64,000 bases of DNA, taken from assembly GCF_036884655.1 (NCBI RefSeq), contig NC_088331.1, positions 12,213,501 through 12,277,500 on the forward strand, in the 5' to 3' direction. Under the pieces are notes generated by a model. It worked only from the letters and a program-made list of their open reading frames with translations. It was not told the origin of the DNA and ran no database searches. Numbering within the stretch: position 1 is the first letter of the stretch; each line of letters starts with the position of its first letter. This stretch comes from Musa acuminata AAA Group (Eukaryota > Streptophyta > Magnoliopsida > Zingiberales > Musaceae). A program made the translations under genes and the position numbers. Shown here one piece after another: positions 1 through 10,016 of this stretch.

Positions 1-213
1 ACTCACCCCCATTTCCTCCTCTACTCTTCCAAGTCTCCTCCATTCCCATTTCACTCCTCTAAGCCTTCCAAATACCTCTTATTTCGGAGCAAAACATCAA
101 GAATCCTTCCTTCTCTTGAAGATTTCACAAAGGTACTCTCTAAGAAGCTCTTAAATTCTGTTTTGTTCTTCATTTACTTTAGCTCATCATCATCCCTCTA
201 AACAGCAGTAGTA

Positions 214-1329
214 ATGGGATCTAGAAGATCCTCAAGGGACAAGGGAAAGAGGAGAGTAGTAGAAGAGTTTGATCTCACTCTTTTTGATTCCAAAAACCAT
301 GCTGAAAAATTTCTCTCCTTCGAACTAAGAAGCATCAATAAGGGAAAATATGTAGATCTGAATGAACTAAGAGATGTAGAGACTATCCATTGGTTTGCAA
401 ACCTTAATCTACTTCCCATTTTGCAGATCAACGAACCCATTTATCCTAGACTAGTTAGATTGTTTTATAACAACATGCAAAAAGATGATGAAGAAAGGAT
501 ATCAACCTATCTCTTAGGACAACACATCTCAATCACTGATAGATTCATTTGTGATATGATAGGTATTCCCATGAAAAGCATAGGACTTTACTTCAGAGGA
601 TCATGGGATGAAGAAACTATTGAAACATCCTACGTTGAAGCCTTAGGAACAATCCTTGCCAATCCTAACGTAGAATCTATTCCTAAAAGTTGTGAACATC
701 TAATGCCCTTTAACACTAAGATACTTCATCATATCATGACTAGTATAATTCTTCCTAAGCAATATCATCATGATGAAGTGAGTCAATTGGAATTAGGAAT
801 TATGTACCTAATTATGAAAGAACGTGACATTTGTCTTGGCTATCTGATCCAACAAAACATGTTGGAATTATCTACGAAAGATATGATGCTCCCATATGGT
901 GGAATTATTACTAGAATAATGAAAGCTTACGACATTCAAATACCACTAGAAGAAGAAGTAATGAAATCAGATAGATACAGCATAATAAACAAAAATCTAC
1001 TTCACCGACTAAGATGTCACTATAGAAACGGTAACTGGGTTAGAATGCCTAGAAGAACTAATCCCCCTGAACCTGAACCTGAACCAGAGCCGGAAACCCC
1101 AGTCTTTAGGAGTACCCACTCTCCTCCAATCTGTCCCTTTGAGGAAACACATCTGGTTGAGCAAACTCACACATCATCCATCGAAGATATCGGGATTCGG
1201 ATGGACCGATTTGAGCATCGACAAGAACGGCTTGAACTTCGACAAGATCAAATCCTAACCGAGCTACAACAAATCCATCGACAATTTGACTCTTTACTTA
1301 GGCACTTTAATCTTCCACCTCATGAATAA
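214..1329 (+). CDS. Sirevirus accessory ORF, putative plant transposon protein-like
   Basis: This is an intact 371-aa reading frame starting at an ATG after an A/C-rich leader. Residues 1-15 are basic. Residues about 25-250 resemble the plant retrotransposon-associated family often labelled 'putative plant transposon protein': a stretch around KYVDLNELRD, a YPRLVRLFYNNM block, and an ITDRFICDMIGIP block. A Pro-Glu repeat (PEPEPEPEPE) follows at about 286-295. The C-terminal 60 residues are rich in R, E and Q with heptad-like spacing (RMDRFEHRQERLELRQDQ), suggesting a coiled coil. I see no signal peptide or membrane segment, so an envelope role is not supported. In Sireviruses an extra ORF commonly lies between pol and the 3' LTR, which is its place here. 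Its function is unknown; the absence of stops suggests recent activity. Confidence 0.75.
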   Translation: MGSRRSSRDKGKRRVVEEFDLTLFDSKNHAEKFLSFELRSINKGKYVDLNELRDVETIHWFANLNLLPILQINEPIYPRLVRLFYNNMQKDDEERISTYLLGQHISITDRFICDMIGIPMKSIGLYFRGSWDEETIETSYVEALGTILANPNVESIPKSCEHLMPFNTKILHHIMTSIILPKQYHHDEVSQLELGIMYLIMKERDICLGYLIQQNMLELSTKDMMLPYGGIITRIMKAYDIQIPLEEEVMKSDRYSIINKNLLHRLRCHYRNGNWVRMPRRTNPPEPEPEPEPETPVFRSTHSPPICPFEETHLVEQTHTSSIEDIGIRMDRFEHRQERLELRQDQILTELQQIHRQFDSLLRHFNLPPHE

Positions 1330-2707
1330 GCTTGTATAAACATCTGATGTTTTTTATGACATGTTGTAAACTCCTTATGTTATTCATGAAGGACTTTGTC
1401 TTTATGGTTACCTGATATGCTGTACATATGTTACCCTGATATGGTTATCTTTGTCTGTGTAAGCATATTTGCAAACATCTCTTGTTGTTTATCTCGGTTT
1501 TTGCACTGAAACTAAAAAGGTTTAAAAGCCTATGCCTTGAAAATATGAAGCAACATACCAATGTAAGTTGATAAGTCAGCAGTATGACATTGATATGGTT
1601 GCTATTGCTAATATGATTGCTATCATGCCATGTATCAAACAAAAATTTGCATCATACGAGCTGATATCTTACCATGTGATGCAATGCTACACTTGCTGAA
1701 ATAAAAAATCCTGCTATGCAATATGATATAATGCTGCACTTGAAATAATTGTGTTACTACATCAAAATTATTTTTCGGATGCTATTACTATTACATGCCT
1801 TGACAACGCTTGATCAAATAACATGTTGCAAATTATGTGACAAATATTTTTAACCAAATGCATGTAAGAAGTTCATTTTTCGGGTTGTATGCTAAAAATG
1901 GGATGTTCCCGTACACTCTTATGAAAACTCTTTGGAAAATGACTTTCCTCCGTCAAGCAAAAAAAAAGAGATATATGTGTCATGACTTTCTTTATATGCT
2001 TGATAATGCTATCATGCTTTTTGTTGATGACAAAGGGGGAGAAACATATGAATTGATAAACATATGAATTGATAAACACTATGTCATAGCTGAACTGCCA
2101 TAATCATATCTATGTCATAGTAGCAAATACTTGAGTGATGCTATAAACAATGTTATGCCATCCTTGCATCACCAAGAGATATGTGAACATGTGCTATAGT
2201 TTGCATCATATCTTGATTTGATATTCTATAGAAAATGCAAACTTGCTAGACAATCTCAAATATAATCATATCTATGTCATAGTTGCAAATACTTGAGTGA
2301 TGCTATAAACAATGTTATGCCATCCTTGCATCACCAAGAGATATGTGAACATGTGCTATAGTTTGCATCACATCTTGATTTGATATTCTATAGAAAATGC
2401 AAACTTGCTAGACAATCTCAAATGTGAGCATCATGTAAAAAGTCCTTCGTTGTTTTATGATTACATGATGAATGGTTACAAACACTATCATACAAACTTG
2501 ATGATGTATGTCATGCTTTGACATAATTCGTGAAGAGATACATCATGATAGGCATCATGATGGGAGCATTGATAAGTTTAACTGATCTAACTTATCAATA
2601 CGTCACTTGAATTCTTAGGTCTTGAATTCAAGGTTGACTTATCTCAACTATGGCATATAGATAGGGGGAGTTAAGGACAAATCCTTTATCAATTGATTGT
2701 CATCATC
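1330..2707 (+). other. E1 3' noncoding region
   Basis: AT-rich DNA between the accessory ORF and the polypurine tract. It holds a PPT-like GATGACAAAGGGGGAGA at about 2027-2043, a 162-bp tandem duplication, and scattered CATCATGA-type motifs. Short ORFs here show no family resemblance and I do not call them genes. Confidence 0.7.
2101..2424. repeat. 162-bp tandem duplication (two copies)
   Basis: Copy 1 is 2101-2262 and copy 2 is 2263-2424. They differ at only a few positions (for example ATAGTAGC against ATAGTTGC). It lies in the noncoding region between the accessory ORF and the polypurine tract of E1. Confidence 0.9.
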
Positions 2708-2721
2708 AAAAAGGGGGAGAT
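2708..2721 (+). promoter_or_regulatory. Polypurine tract of E1
   Basis: AAAAAGGGGGAGAT lies directly before the LTR start TGTTGAATCTC. It primes plus-strand DNA synthesis. The same tract precedes the 3' LTR of P and recurs inside T. Confidence 0.85.
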
Positions 2722-3240
2722 TGTTGAATCTCGGATTTTGATGATGAAGTCAATTGTCATTTGTTATCTAATCTATGTGTTGAGATAAGTGTGCAGGATT
2801 AACTACGATGAGAGTAAGACAAGCAGCAGGAGTTGCGCCGGAGTCAAGATCATGATCACGTTGGGAGTTCGAGAGTTCGACGGAAGTTCGGACGGTCGTC
2901 GGAGGTTCAGAGAGAACAGATCCGATAAGTCCAGAAGCTTGCCAAGCGAAGCTCGTCGGAACTCGCCAAGTGGATCGTCGCAAAGTCCAGGAGTATGCCG
3001 GATGTCCGCAGAAGGATCACCGAGGGTTATCGGTTGATCGACGGAAGTTGGCAGGAAACTCGTCGGAAGAAGCGATTGACGCATCGGAGCAAGCTGCAGA
3101 AGTTGTCTTAGAGATAATCGTAGTTAGCACGATGATTAAGCATGAAAATGGGAGGTGATCCCATTAGCTTAATCTTGGGGCAATTGGGCCCCTGAAAAGA
3201 TTCAAAGTGGGTCGAATGGAGTGAACCATTCGGACCCTGA

Positions 3241-3815
3241 TTGCACCAGGAGGTGCAACCGCCCCAGCCAGGAGGTGCAACCGCCTGGGCTGTGGGGTTG
3301 AGAGGTGCAACCGCCCCAGCCAGGAGGTGCAACCGCCTGGGCTGTGGGGCTGGGAGGTGCAACCGCCCCAGCCAGGAGGTGCAACCGCCAGGGCTGCACG
3401 GCTGGGAGGTGCAACCGCCCCAGCCAAGAGGTTGCACCGCCAGAGCTCAAGTTCCGAGCTCTGCCAGGCGATGCAACCACCAAGCTCAGTCTTCGAGCTT
3501 TGGCAGAGAGGTGCATCAGCCTGAGCTCAGTCTCGAGCTCTGCCAGGTGATGCATTCACCAAGCTCAGTCTTCGAGCTCTGGCAGAGAGGTGGATCAGCC
3601 TGAGCTCAGCTTGGAGCTCTGCCAGGTGATGCAACCACCGAGCTCTGTTTCGAGCTCTGCCAGGTGATGCAATCACCAAGCTCAGTCTTCGAGCTCTGCC
3701 AGGTGATGCAACCATCAAGCTCAGTCTTCGAGCTCTGGCAGAGAGGAGCAATCGGCAGAGCTCAGTCTTCGAGCTCTGCCAGGCGGTGCCACCTCTCCAG
3801 TCGAGAGGTGCAACC
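3241..3815 (+). repeat. GC-rich tandem repeats in U3 of the E1 LTR
   Basis: A 52-bp unit containing GGAGGTGCAACCGCC begins at 3271, 3323 and 3375. It is followed by several units of about 60 bp built on GAGCTCAGTCTTCGAGCTCT and GCCAGGTGATGCAACCA. The same blocks recur at about 53,940-54,500. Because the array is GC-rich and periodic, it stays open in several frames on both strands; I do not regard these as genes. Confidence 0.85.
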
Positions 3816-3888
3816 GCCTGATCCCAGAAATTCTGGGATTTGATCGATTTGATCGTTTTGAGCTCGAATTTTGAATTGGGTTGGGGCC

Positions 3889-3896
3889 TATAAATA
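3889..3896 (+). promoter_or_regulatory. TATA box of the E1 LTR promoter
   Basis: TATAAATA lies in the context GGCCTATAAATACCCC, just downstream of the GC-rich U3 repeats. The same context recurs in the LTRs of P (near 36,627 and 42,089) and T (near 54,570 and 56,293), as expected for an LTR promoter. Confidence 0.7.
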
Positions 3897-4611
3897 CCCC
3901 ACCCATTCAGCACTGAAAAGACACAGACCCATACCGAAATTGTTATCTTTTCTGTGATTCTAAAGAGCTCAAAAGTGTTGTAAAGCCTTTAAGTCTCCTC
4001 CTTCTGTTCTTCAAGTTTTCAATTGTAAAGTGAGGAGAGAAAGGTCTGTAAAGGTTGTCTCCTAAGCCTGCCAAAAGGAGAGAAACTGTAAGAGGGAAGT
4101 TTGGCCTTCGCCCATTGAAGGAAGGCACCTAGTTGACGTCGGCAACCTCATCGGTGGAGGAAGCCAAAAGTGGAGTAGGTCAAGGCTGACCGAACCACTC
4201 TAAATCTCTGGTTTGCGTTTATTTTCGAGCACTTTATCATTACTGCAAACCTCCCTCATCACTACTGCTCTCTGCGCTTTCACGAACAAGATCTAAGTGC
4301 TGTTCTTCCAAATCTGCATTCAGACGTAAACTCGTATTTTCATACATTACAGTTTACGTTTACGTTTGATTCTGCAGAACTGTTTTCCGTGCTTTTACGA
4401 ACGAGCTTCCTCGCAGTTTACGCTTACATTTTAATCCTATTAATAACTGCAATCTGTCCTCTGCGATTTTACGAACGAGTTTCAACATTTAGACGTAAAA
4501 CTGCATTCAGACGTAAATCGGCTTTCTTCGCTCAATCATCAGATTTCAGTTCACGTTTACGTCTTGGTTTGAACTGCATATTGCCTTCTGCGAGTATACA
4601 AACGAGTTTCA

Positions 4612-4972
4612 AAGTTTAGACGTAAATCTGCGTCTAACTGAGTTTAGACGTAAATCTGCGTTTAGACGTAAAACTGCGTTTAGACGTAAAACTGCGTTTA
4701 GACGTAAAACTGCGTTTAGACGTAAAACTGCGTTTAGACGTAAATCTGCGTTTAGACGTAAAACTGCGTTTAGACGTAAAACTGCGTTTAGACGTAAATC
4801 TGCGTTTAGACGTAAAACTGCGTTTAGACGTAAATCTGCGTTTAGACGTAAATCTGCATTTAGACGTAAAACTGCGCTTAGACGCAAAACTGCGCTTAGA
4901 CGCAATCTGCGCTTAGACGCAAAACTGCGCTTAGACGCAATCTGCGCTTAGACGCAAACTGCACTTAGATAC
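4612..4972 (+). repeat. 18-bp minisatellite in the LTR 3' half
   Basis: About 19 copies of an 18-bp unit, TTTAGACGTAAAACTGCG or the variant with TCTGCG, grade into CTTAGACGCAAAACTGCG units at the right end. Because 18 is a multiple of 3 the array is open on the minus strand with a repeating LRLNAV/LRLNAD hexapeptide, which looks like a by-product. Most units carry an ACGT core. The same array is in T at about 49,127-49,470 (minus) and 56,813-57,118 (plus). Confidence 0.9.
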
Positions 4973-5096
4973 AAACTGAGAATTTGCTTTTGCATCATAA
5001 TAGTTTTTGAACAAACGCAGCTTTTGGTTTTTAATCGCTGTAAGATTTCCGCTGCACTAATTCACCCCCCCCCTCTTAGTACTCTCGATCCTAACA

Positions 5097-7016
5097 GATT
5101 TCACACGTCGAATGTTACTTTTGCTACTACTGAACATTAGATGATGCTATGGTGGAAATTGCTGTCATCCACCTTGAAGGAGATGCTATTCAATGGTACA
5201 ATTGGCTAGAATATAATCATGAGGCTCTAACGTGGATTCAATTTAAGAACGCACTACTAAATCGTTTTGGACCTACGAAGTATGAAAATATCGATGGCCA
5301 ACTCGCAAAGATTTGACAAACCTCTACAATTCAAGAGTACCAAATCAGGTTTGAGAAGCTATCCTACCTTGTTCATGATTGGATTGACCATCAATTGTTA
5401 GGAACATTCATCGAAGGACTCAAGCCAGAGATAAAAGGAGAGGTTAAGGCACAGTAGCCCCGTACCGTGATAGCTAAGATTTCTTTCGCCCAAATACAAG
5501 AAGAACGACTCAACCAAGATGCTCGAAGGATGAGGACCTCTCCTAGGACCATGGCATATAAACCTCCTTCTGTCCCAGCCATCCTTCGATGCCAAAAAAA
5601 TTGATAAGAGAAGAACTACGTGACCGATCAGCAAAGGGTCTTTGTTGGCATTGCGATGAGCCGTGGAATCACGATCATCGTTGCAAAAGGGGCCACCTTC
5701 TACTGATTGAACATCTTGAAGACATGGAGGAGGAGGTCCAAGAGTATGAGGAAGAAGTCGTGGATGAAGAACAGCAGCCGGTTGATATTATGATGCATGC
5801 TCTTGGCGGTTACGTGAATTCGCAAATGATAAAAGTGGGAGGACTTCTGAAGCAACAACCTATCACCGTTCTTATTGACACTGGGAGCACTATTAATTTT
5901 ATGAACAGAAGGTTGTTACTCGGATGACCTTACCTACAGAGAATTGCAGCAGGTTTGACATTAAGGTCACTAATGGATGAATTTTGAAGTGTGATCATAG
6001 GTGCTCGCGGGTGAAATTATTGCTGTAGGACCAATAGATAATTGCAGATTTCTTCCTTCTCCCTCTTGATGATTATGAGGCCATGCTCGACATTGAATGG
6101 CTGAAAATATTAGGTGATATTTCCTAAAATTTTATGAAATTAATTATGAAATTTTACAGTAAGGGGAAACAAATTATACTGCATTGGAAACGTGGGGGCA
6201 ACGTAACGACGATTTGCACACAACGAATGGAGAAGGTTTTGCATAAAGCATGTAGTAGTTTTTTGGTATAACTTGAATAGCAAACTAAGAGAGAGCCAAC
6301 ATAATTTGAAGATCCAAACTTACTTGCTTTGCTTACTAAATTTTTGGATATATTTGACGATCCGCGTAACCTACCTCATACCCGTCGGCATGATCATTGT
6401 ATACTGATTCTTCTAGGCAAACCTGTAGCAAATACTCAGCCATATTGGTATCCACATCTCCAGAAATATGAAATAGAAAAAATTATAAAAGAGATACTCA
6501 AGAGTTATTCGGCCAAGTTGCAGCCCCTACTCTTCACCGGTGCTCCTCGTACGAAAGAATGATGGAACATGGTGAATATGCGTTGATTACCGAGCTCTCA
6601 ATGGCATAATTGTCAAGGACAAATACCCTATTCTAGTAGTAGATGAATTGCTTGATAAATTAAAGAGAGCATGAGTCTTCACAAAGCTGGACCTTCAATC
6701 AAGGTATCATCAGATATGAGTGTGCGAAAAAGACATACTGAAAATCACCTTTCGAACACACAATGACCATTACGAATTTTTGGTAATGCCCTTTGGTCTC
6801 ACCAATGCCCCCTCTATCTTTTAGAGCCTTATGAATGATATTTTCTAGAATTATCTTCGTAAGTTTGTGCTGGTTTTTTTCGACGATATCGTTATTTATA
6901 GCCCTTCTCTTGAAAGTCATTTTTAGCACTTATGACTTGTTTTGACAATTTTGCGAGAACATATTTTTTTTGTCAAAAAATCGAAGTGCAACTTTCTTCA
7001 ATAAAAGATGGAATAT
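5097..7016 (+). pseudogene. Ty3/Gypsy gag C-terminus, protease and partial reverse transcriptase (decayed)
   Basis: Broken frames read, in order: a retrotransposon gag domain (AVIHLEGDAIQWYNWLEY near 5160, then LNRFGP), a zinc knuckle CWHCDEPWNHDHRC near 5645, an aspartic protease active site VLIDTGST near 5870, an RT entry (ICVDYRALNG near 6575), [27 protein letters not shown] and the catalytic FFDDIVIYS near 6875. The FDDI form and the gag type mark Ty3/Gypsy. Many stops and frameshifts make it dead. The RT is cut at about 7016 and RNase H and integrase are absent. The first bases continue in sense from the gag fragment that ends at 10,273. Confidence 0.85.
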
Positions 7017-7325
7017 TGTTAGGACCCTTTTATTTTCTGAGCTTTTGAATAATGTTTATTGAGTTTGTTTAGTTCAGTTAGAGTCGGGTAGAGGTTTATT
7101 TAATATTTATTTATTATTAAGAGTCTACGTCCTAGTGGACTCTAGGTGGAACTCTATAAATATTGATGTAATCATTTCTTTTTGGTAGACAATGAAATAT
7201 TATTCAATCTTTTGACAAACCCTAGGAGGTCGATCCCCTTGAAGTGATCAAGGAGGCTGATCCCCTCGAAGTGATCATCCCCTTTTCTCCCCTTTCTTCC
7301 ATGGTAAAATCCTAGGGTTTTATCA
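7017..7325 (+). repeat. Short Gypsy-type LTR
   Basis: A 309-bp segment begins TGTTAGGACCC and ends TTTTATCA. It contains TATAAATATT near 7155 and is followed at 7328-7339 by a tRNA-Met-like primer site, so it behaves as a 5' LTR for the sequence to its right. To the left it abuts truncated RT with no obvious polypurine tract. Confidence 0.65.
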
Positions 7326-7327
7326 TT

Positions 7328-7339
7328 TGGTATAAGAGC
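7328..7339 (+). promoter_or_regulatory. Primer-binding site, initiator tRNA-Met type (one change)
   Basis: TGGTATAAGAGC lies three bases after the LTR end and differs by one base from the usual TGGTATCAGAGC seen at 32,410 and 37,162. Confidence 0.65.
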
Positions 7340-7444
7340 AGCGATCCTCAGCATCCTCACTACAGTTATCATCATCAAAAAAATAAAAAAAGAAAAAAGA
7401 AAAAAAAAGAAAGAGAGAAGTCGCAACCATGCATGACCGAGAAC

Positions 7445-8805
7445 TATTGGGAAATCATGGGGGCGACATCACATGCGCAGCGGAAGAACAAGAAAACAAA
7501 ATCCCCGATTCCCAAAGAGATGTTCGTCGTCGTGCGAAGATTAGTGCGCAAAATTCGTGAAACTTAAAACTGCGTATAGAGTAGGTTGTGTTACCTAGGG
7601 AGATCGTATATCCCTGTTTCCTTGTAGATCCTTAGGAGAGGGTGAAGGAGGTCAAGCGTCCTCCTCTCTGGCAATGATCCACACAGCAGGGTTGCGACGA
7701 CGCTCCTCAAGACTCCAGGCCTACTCTGAGGTGGAGAGGAAGAGGAGAATAGGAAAGGCAAGCAAAGGCTCTAGCCTATGAGGCTCTGAATCCCTCCTAT
7801 TTATAGAGGTCCCTTGTCAAACCCTAATGGGTCCTCCCCTAGTGGGTATTGGATCTGCATCCAATAAGACAAGGGCTCTGTCGGATATCTCATATCCGAA
7901 CCTCTACTCATCGCAATCCCTACCATATGTGTGTGACCCTCTAGGCCCAATATCGAGCTGGCCGTAAGTCATACCTGTTAGAACTTCTTCTAACTTAGTG
8001 AATTATTATCTCTGTAATAATTCACTCGACTCATCGACTACGGACGTACTAGGCCACTACGCCATAGTCCCCAGACGATACAGGGGAATCCAATCCATTG
8101 GACCTGTTTGTCCTCAGTTACCGTGTACCTATAATCCCTCATCCATCTAATATCCCAGAGACCGTATATCGAGCATGGTGTTGTCAGACCCATACGGTTT
8201 CTACTCGAGTCTCGCTCTAATCAGATTCTCCCGGAGAACTCTTTCTCTCTCAACCCGAATGACCCTGGCCAGGGATTTGTTTGAGCAAGAACACATGGGA
8301 TATTCCTCTCATGACGCCGAGAGTGGATGATCCTCTATCGACACTCAATAGCCCTCGTAGGGTAGACTACCACTCCCAATGACCAACTGTACTAGATCTG
8401 GGACAGCCAAACCTATAAGTCTGGTATCAAAGAGTGGAGCACTCATACAGGACATCCTTGGTGTCTCAAGTCTAAGGACCAGATACACCACTAGGACTAC
8501 GGAATCGCTGTCTGACAATAAGGCATCATCAACCATCCAGAATTCCGTAAGCGGATCAATCAGTGAACTCATTCTCCAACGAGCACCTATACTGTATCCC
8601 TAGTGTCCCTACACGAGCAGCTATGAGACCAACTGCATCCATCATATGGACGGGTATACAGCACACCAGTCTGTCTGGTTATCACGATGTCCCTCTCGAG
8701 TAACCTATGACTGGGATTATTTAGGATATATGTTTAAAAGTGAATCGATCTCATTATCGTAATCTCATCACGATCCGATTCCCATTGCACAAATCTAAGG
8801 ACATC

Positions 8806-8887
<82 letters not shown>

Positions 8888-9003
8888 TTTATGCAATAGT
8901 TATAAAGTGATATACGCCAAAATATAATAAGCAAAAAGATTCTGTATCAAGTCACATGTGCCATCACTCACGTGATTGGCTTGCTGGGCACCTATGACTA
9001 GCA
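7445..9003 (-). repeat. Solo LTR of an Angela-type Copia element
   Basis: The segment aligns along its length with the LTR at 10,274-11,869 (shared GGGGGCGACATCACATGC near the left end and GGCACCTATGACTAGCA at the right end). It is flanked by the perfect 5-bp duplication AGAAC at 7440-7444 and 9004-9008 and has no internal region, so it is a solo LTR left by LTR-LTR recombination. Its left terminus reads TATTGGG instead of TGTTAG. It sits in the leader of the Gypsy element. Confidence 0.85.
8809..8884. repeat. (AT)n microsatellite
   Basis: About 38 AT dinucleotides lie inside the solo LTR. The matching place in the LTR at 10,274-11,869 (near 11,740) has only a few AT steps, so this is a lineage-specific expansion. 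Confidence 0.95.
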
Positions 9004-9008
9004 AGAAC

Positions 9009-10016
9009 CCCTGCCACCACTACCGTTGGTCGAAAGGTCCCCTACTTCCACTGCTTCCGGCTAGCCCCACCACCGTCGCTGCTCTCCAGCCAGCGACCAC
9101 CACTGCCCCGCTTCTCGGCCAGAGTCCACTATCGCCCGTCACCTCCCACTCGAGCCACCACTGCTGCCAGTGCCCCGTCCCACCGTAACCTCGCTCCCCG
9201 GCTAGAATCCACCATCGCTTGTCGCCTCCCACCCAAGCCACCACCGCCTCTCGTCACCTTCTCCTCAACCACTCGTGATCCTTCGGCATCACCAGCGGCT
9301 CCTACTGTGGTGCGATAGAAACAGAGCACCCTTGTTTCCCCTCTCCACCATTACAACTTCCCAGCCAGCGACAATCACCGCCCGCCTCCCAGTCATTACC
9401 CTCATTGCCTCCTTCTCCACCCCTGCCTGCCTCCCATTGGGTCTTAGCCACAGCTGCTCGACCTTCTCTCCTTGCAGCAACCAAAATAGGGCAACCTTAC
9501 ATCTTCTGTCGCAGTCGCAGATCATCGCAGTTCCCGGCCAACAGCCACTACCGCCGTTGCTCCCAGCCAATGACCAACCCCTCGTTCTACCGTAGCCGCT
9601 CTCCAGCAGAGCACGTAGCAACCGCAGTAAGTCCTTGTGCTGCCCTGCCTTAACCCCAGCAGTGCACGCACCACCGATTCCTCTTCTCAACCTCGGCCGC
9701 TTCAACGCTGCCTCCCCCTTGCTCAACATCTTTTGCCACAGCCGCAGGTTGCCATCACCATAGCCTCAACCCGGCTGCTCGGTGATCGCTCCCTTGGGTC
9801 GCAGTAGTTGTAGCCACACCGATGCCACCGCCTTCCAACTCCGGCACTCTTACCCCATGTAGCGATAGAAACAAGGCAGCAACTCTTTCTCCTCACAGCG
9901 ATCGCAATATTGCCCTCGACATTCATTTCCTTGACAGCTTTCTGTCGACAGTGCTAATGCCCTTGACCAAATATCAGAAATAAGAATTGGGGATTACAGA
10001 TTTGTAGTCTTATGTA
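9009..10016 (+). other. C-rich leader of the Gypsy element
   Basis: This is Gypsy leader sequence between the primer site (interrupted by the solo LTR) and the gag start. It is strikingly rich in C, with imperfect repeats built around CCAGCCAGCGACCACCAC-like phrases (near 9090, 9362 and 9566). Frames on both strands stay open through low-complexity Pro/His/Ser/Thr or Gly/Ala/Val runs. None resembles a known domain; I read them as composition effects. Confidence 0.5.

Larger units (their letters stand above)
1..5096 (+). mobile_element. E1: 3' part of a Sirevirus-type Copia retrotransposon
   Basis: The segment reads, in order, an accessory ORF, an AT-rich noncoding stretch, a purine-rich GACAAAGGGGGAGA tract, a polypurine tract and a long LTR bounded by TG and CA. 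This is the 3' end of a Sirevirus (Copia); the gag-pol part would lie left of the window. The direct repeats and purine tracts upstream of the LTR match the multiple polypurine tracts known from Sireviruses. The right edge at 5096 abuts Gypsy gag sequence, so E1 is inserted in, or recombined with, that element. Confidence 0.85.
2722..5096 (+). repeat. 3' LTR of E1 (about 2.4 kb)
   Basis: It starts TGTTGAATCTCGG after the polypurine tract and ends GATCCTAACA. Inside are a U3 with GC-rich tandem repeats, a TATA box near 3889, a leader that in plus sense contains GACCGAACCACTC, an 18-bp minisatellite (about 4612-4972) and a C-rich hairpin near 5054-5082. The 3' half is close to the LTR arms of T (49,007-50,255 and 56,031-57,244), so both belong to one subfamily; the U3 beginnings differ. 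Confidence 0.85.

Noticed and set aside
3108..3603. Overlapping open frames on both strands in GC-rich LTR repeats
   Set aside because: They arise from the 52-bp and 60-bp tandem repeats, are open in several frames at once and recur at 53,837-54,295 in another LTR. No domain is visible.
4609..4905. Minus-strand frame with LRLNAV/LRLNAD repeats
   Set aside because: A by-product of an 18-bp minisatellite whose period is a multiple of three; it is in antisense to the LTR.
4612..4972. Possible CRISPR-like array
   Set aside because: There are no unique spacers between repeats; it is a plain minisatellite in a plant LTR.
9289..9729. 146-codon minus-strand frame
   Set aside because: It sits in the low-complexity C-rich Gypsy leader, antisense to the element, with no recognisable family.
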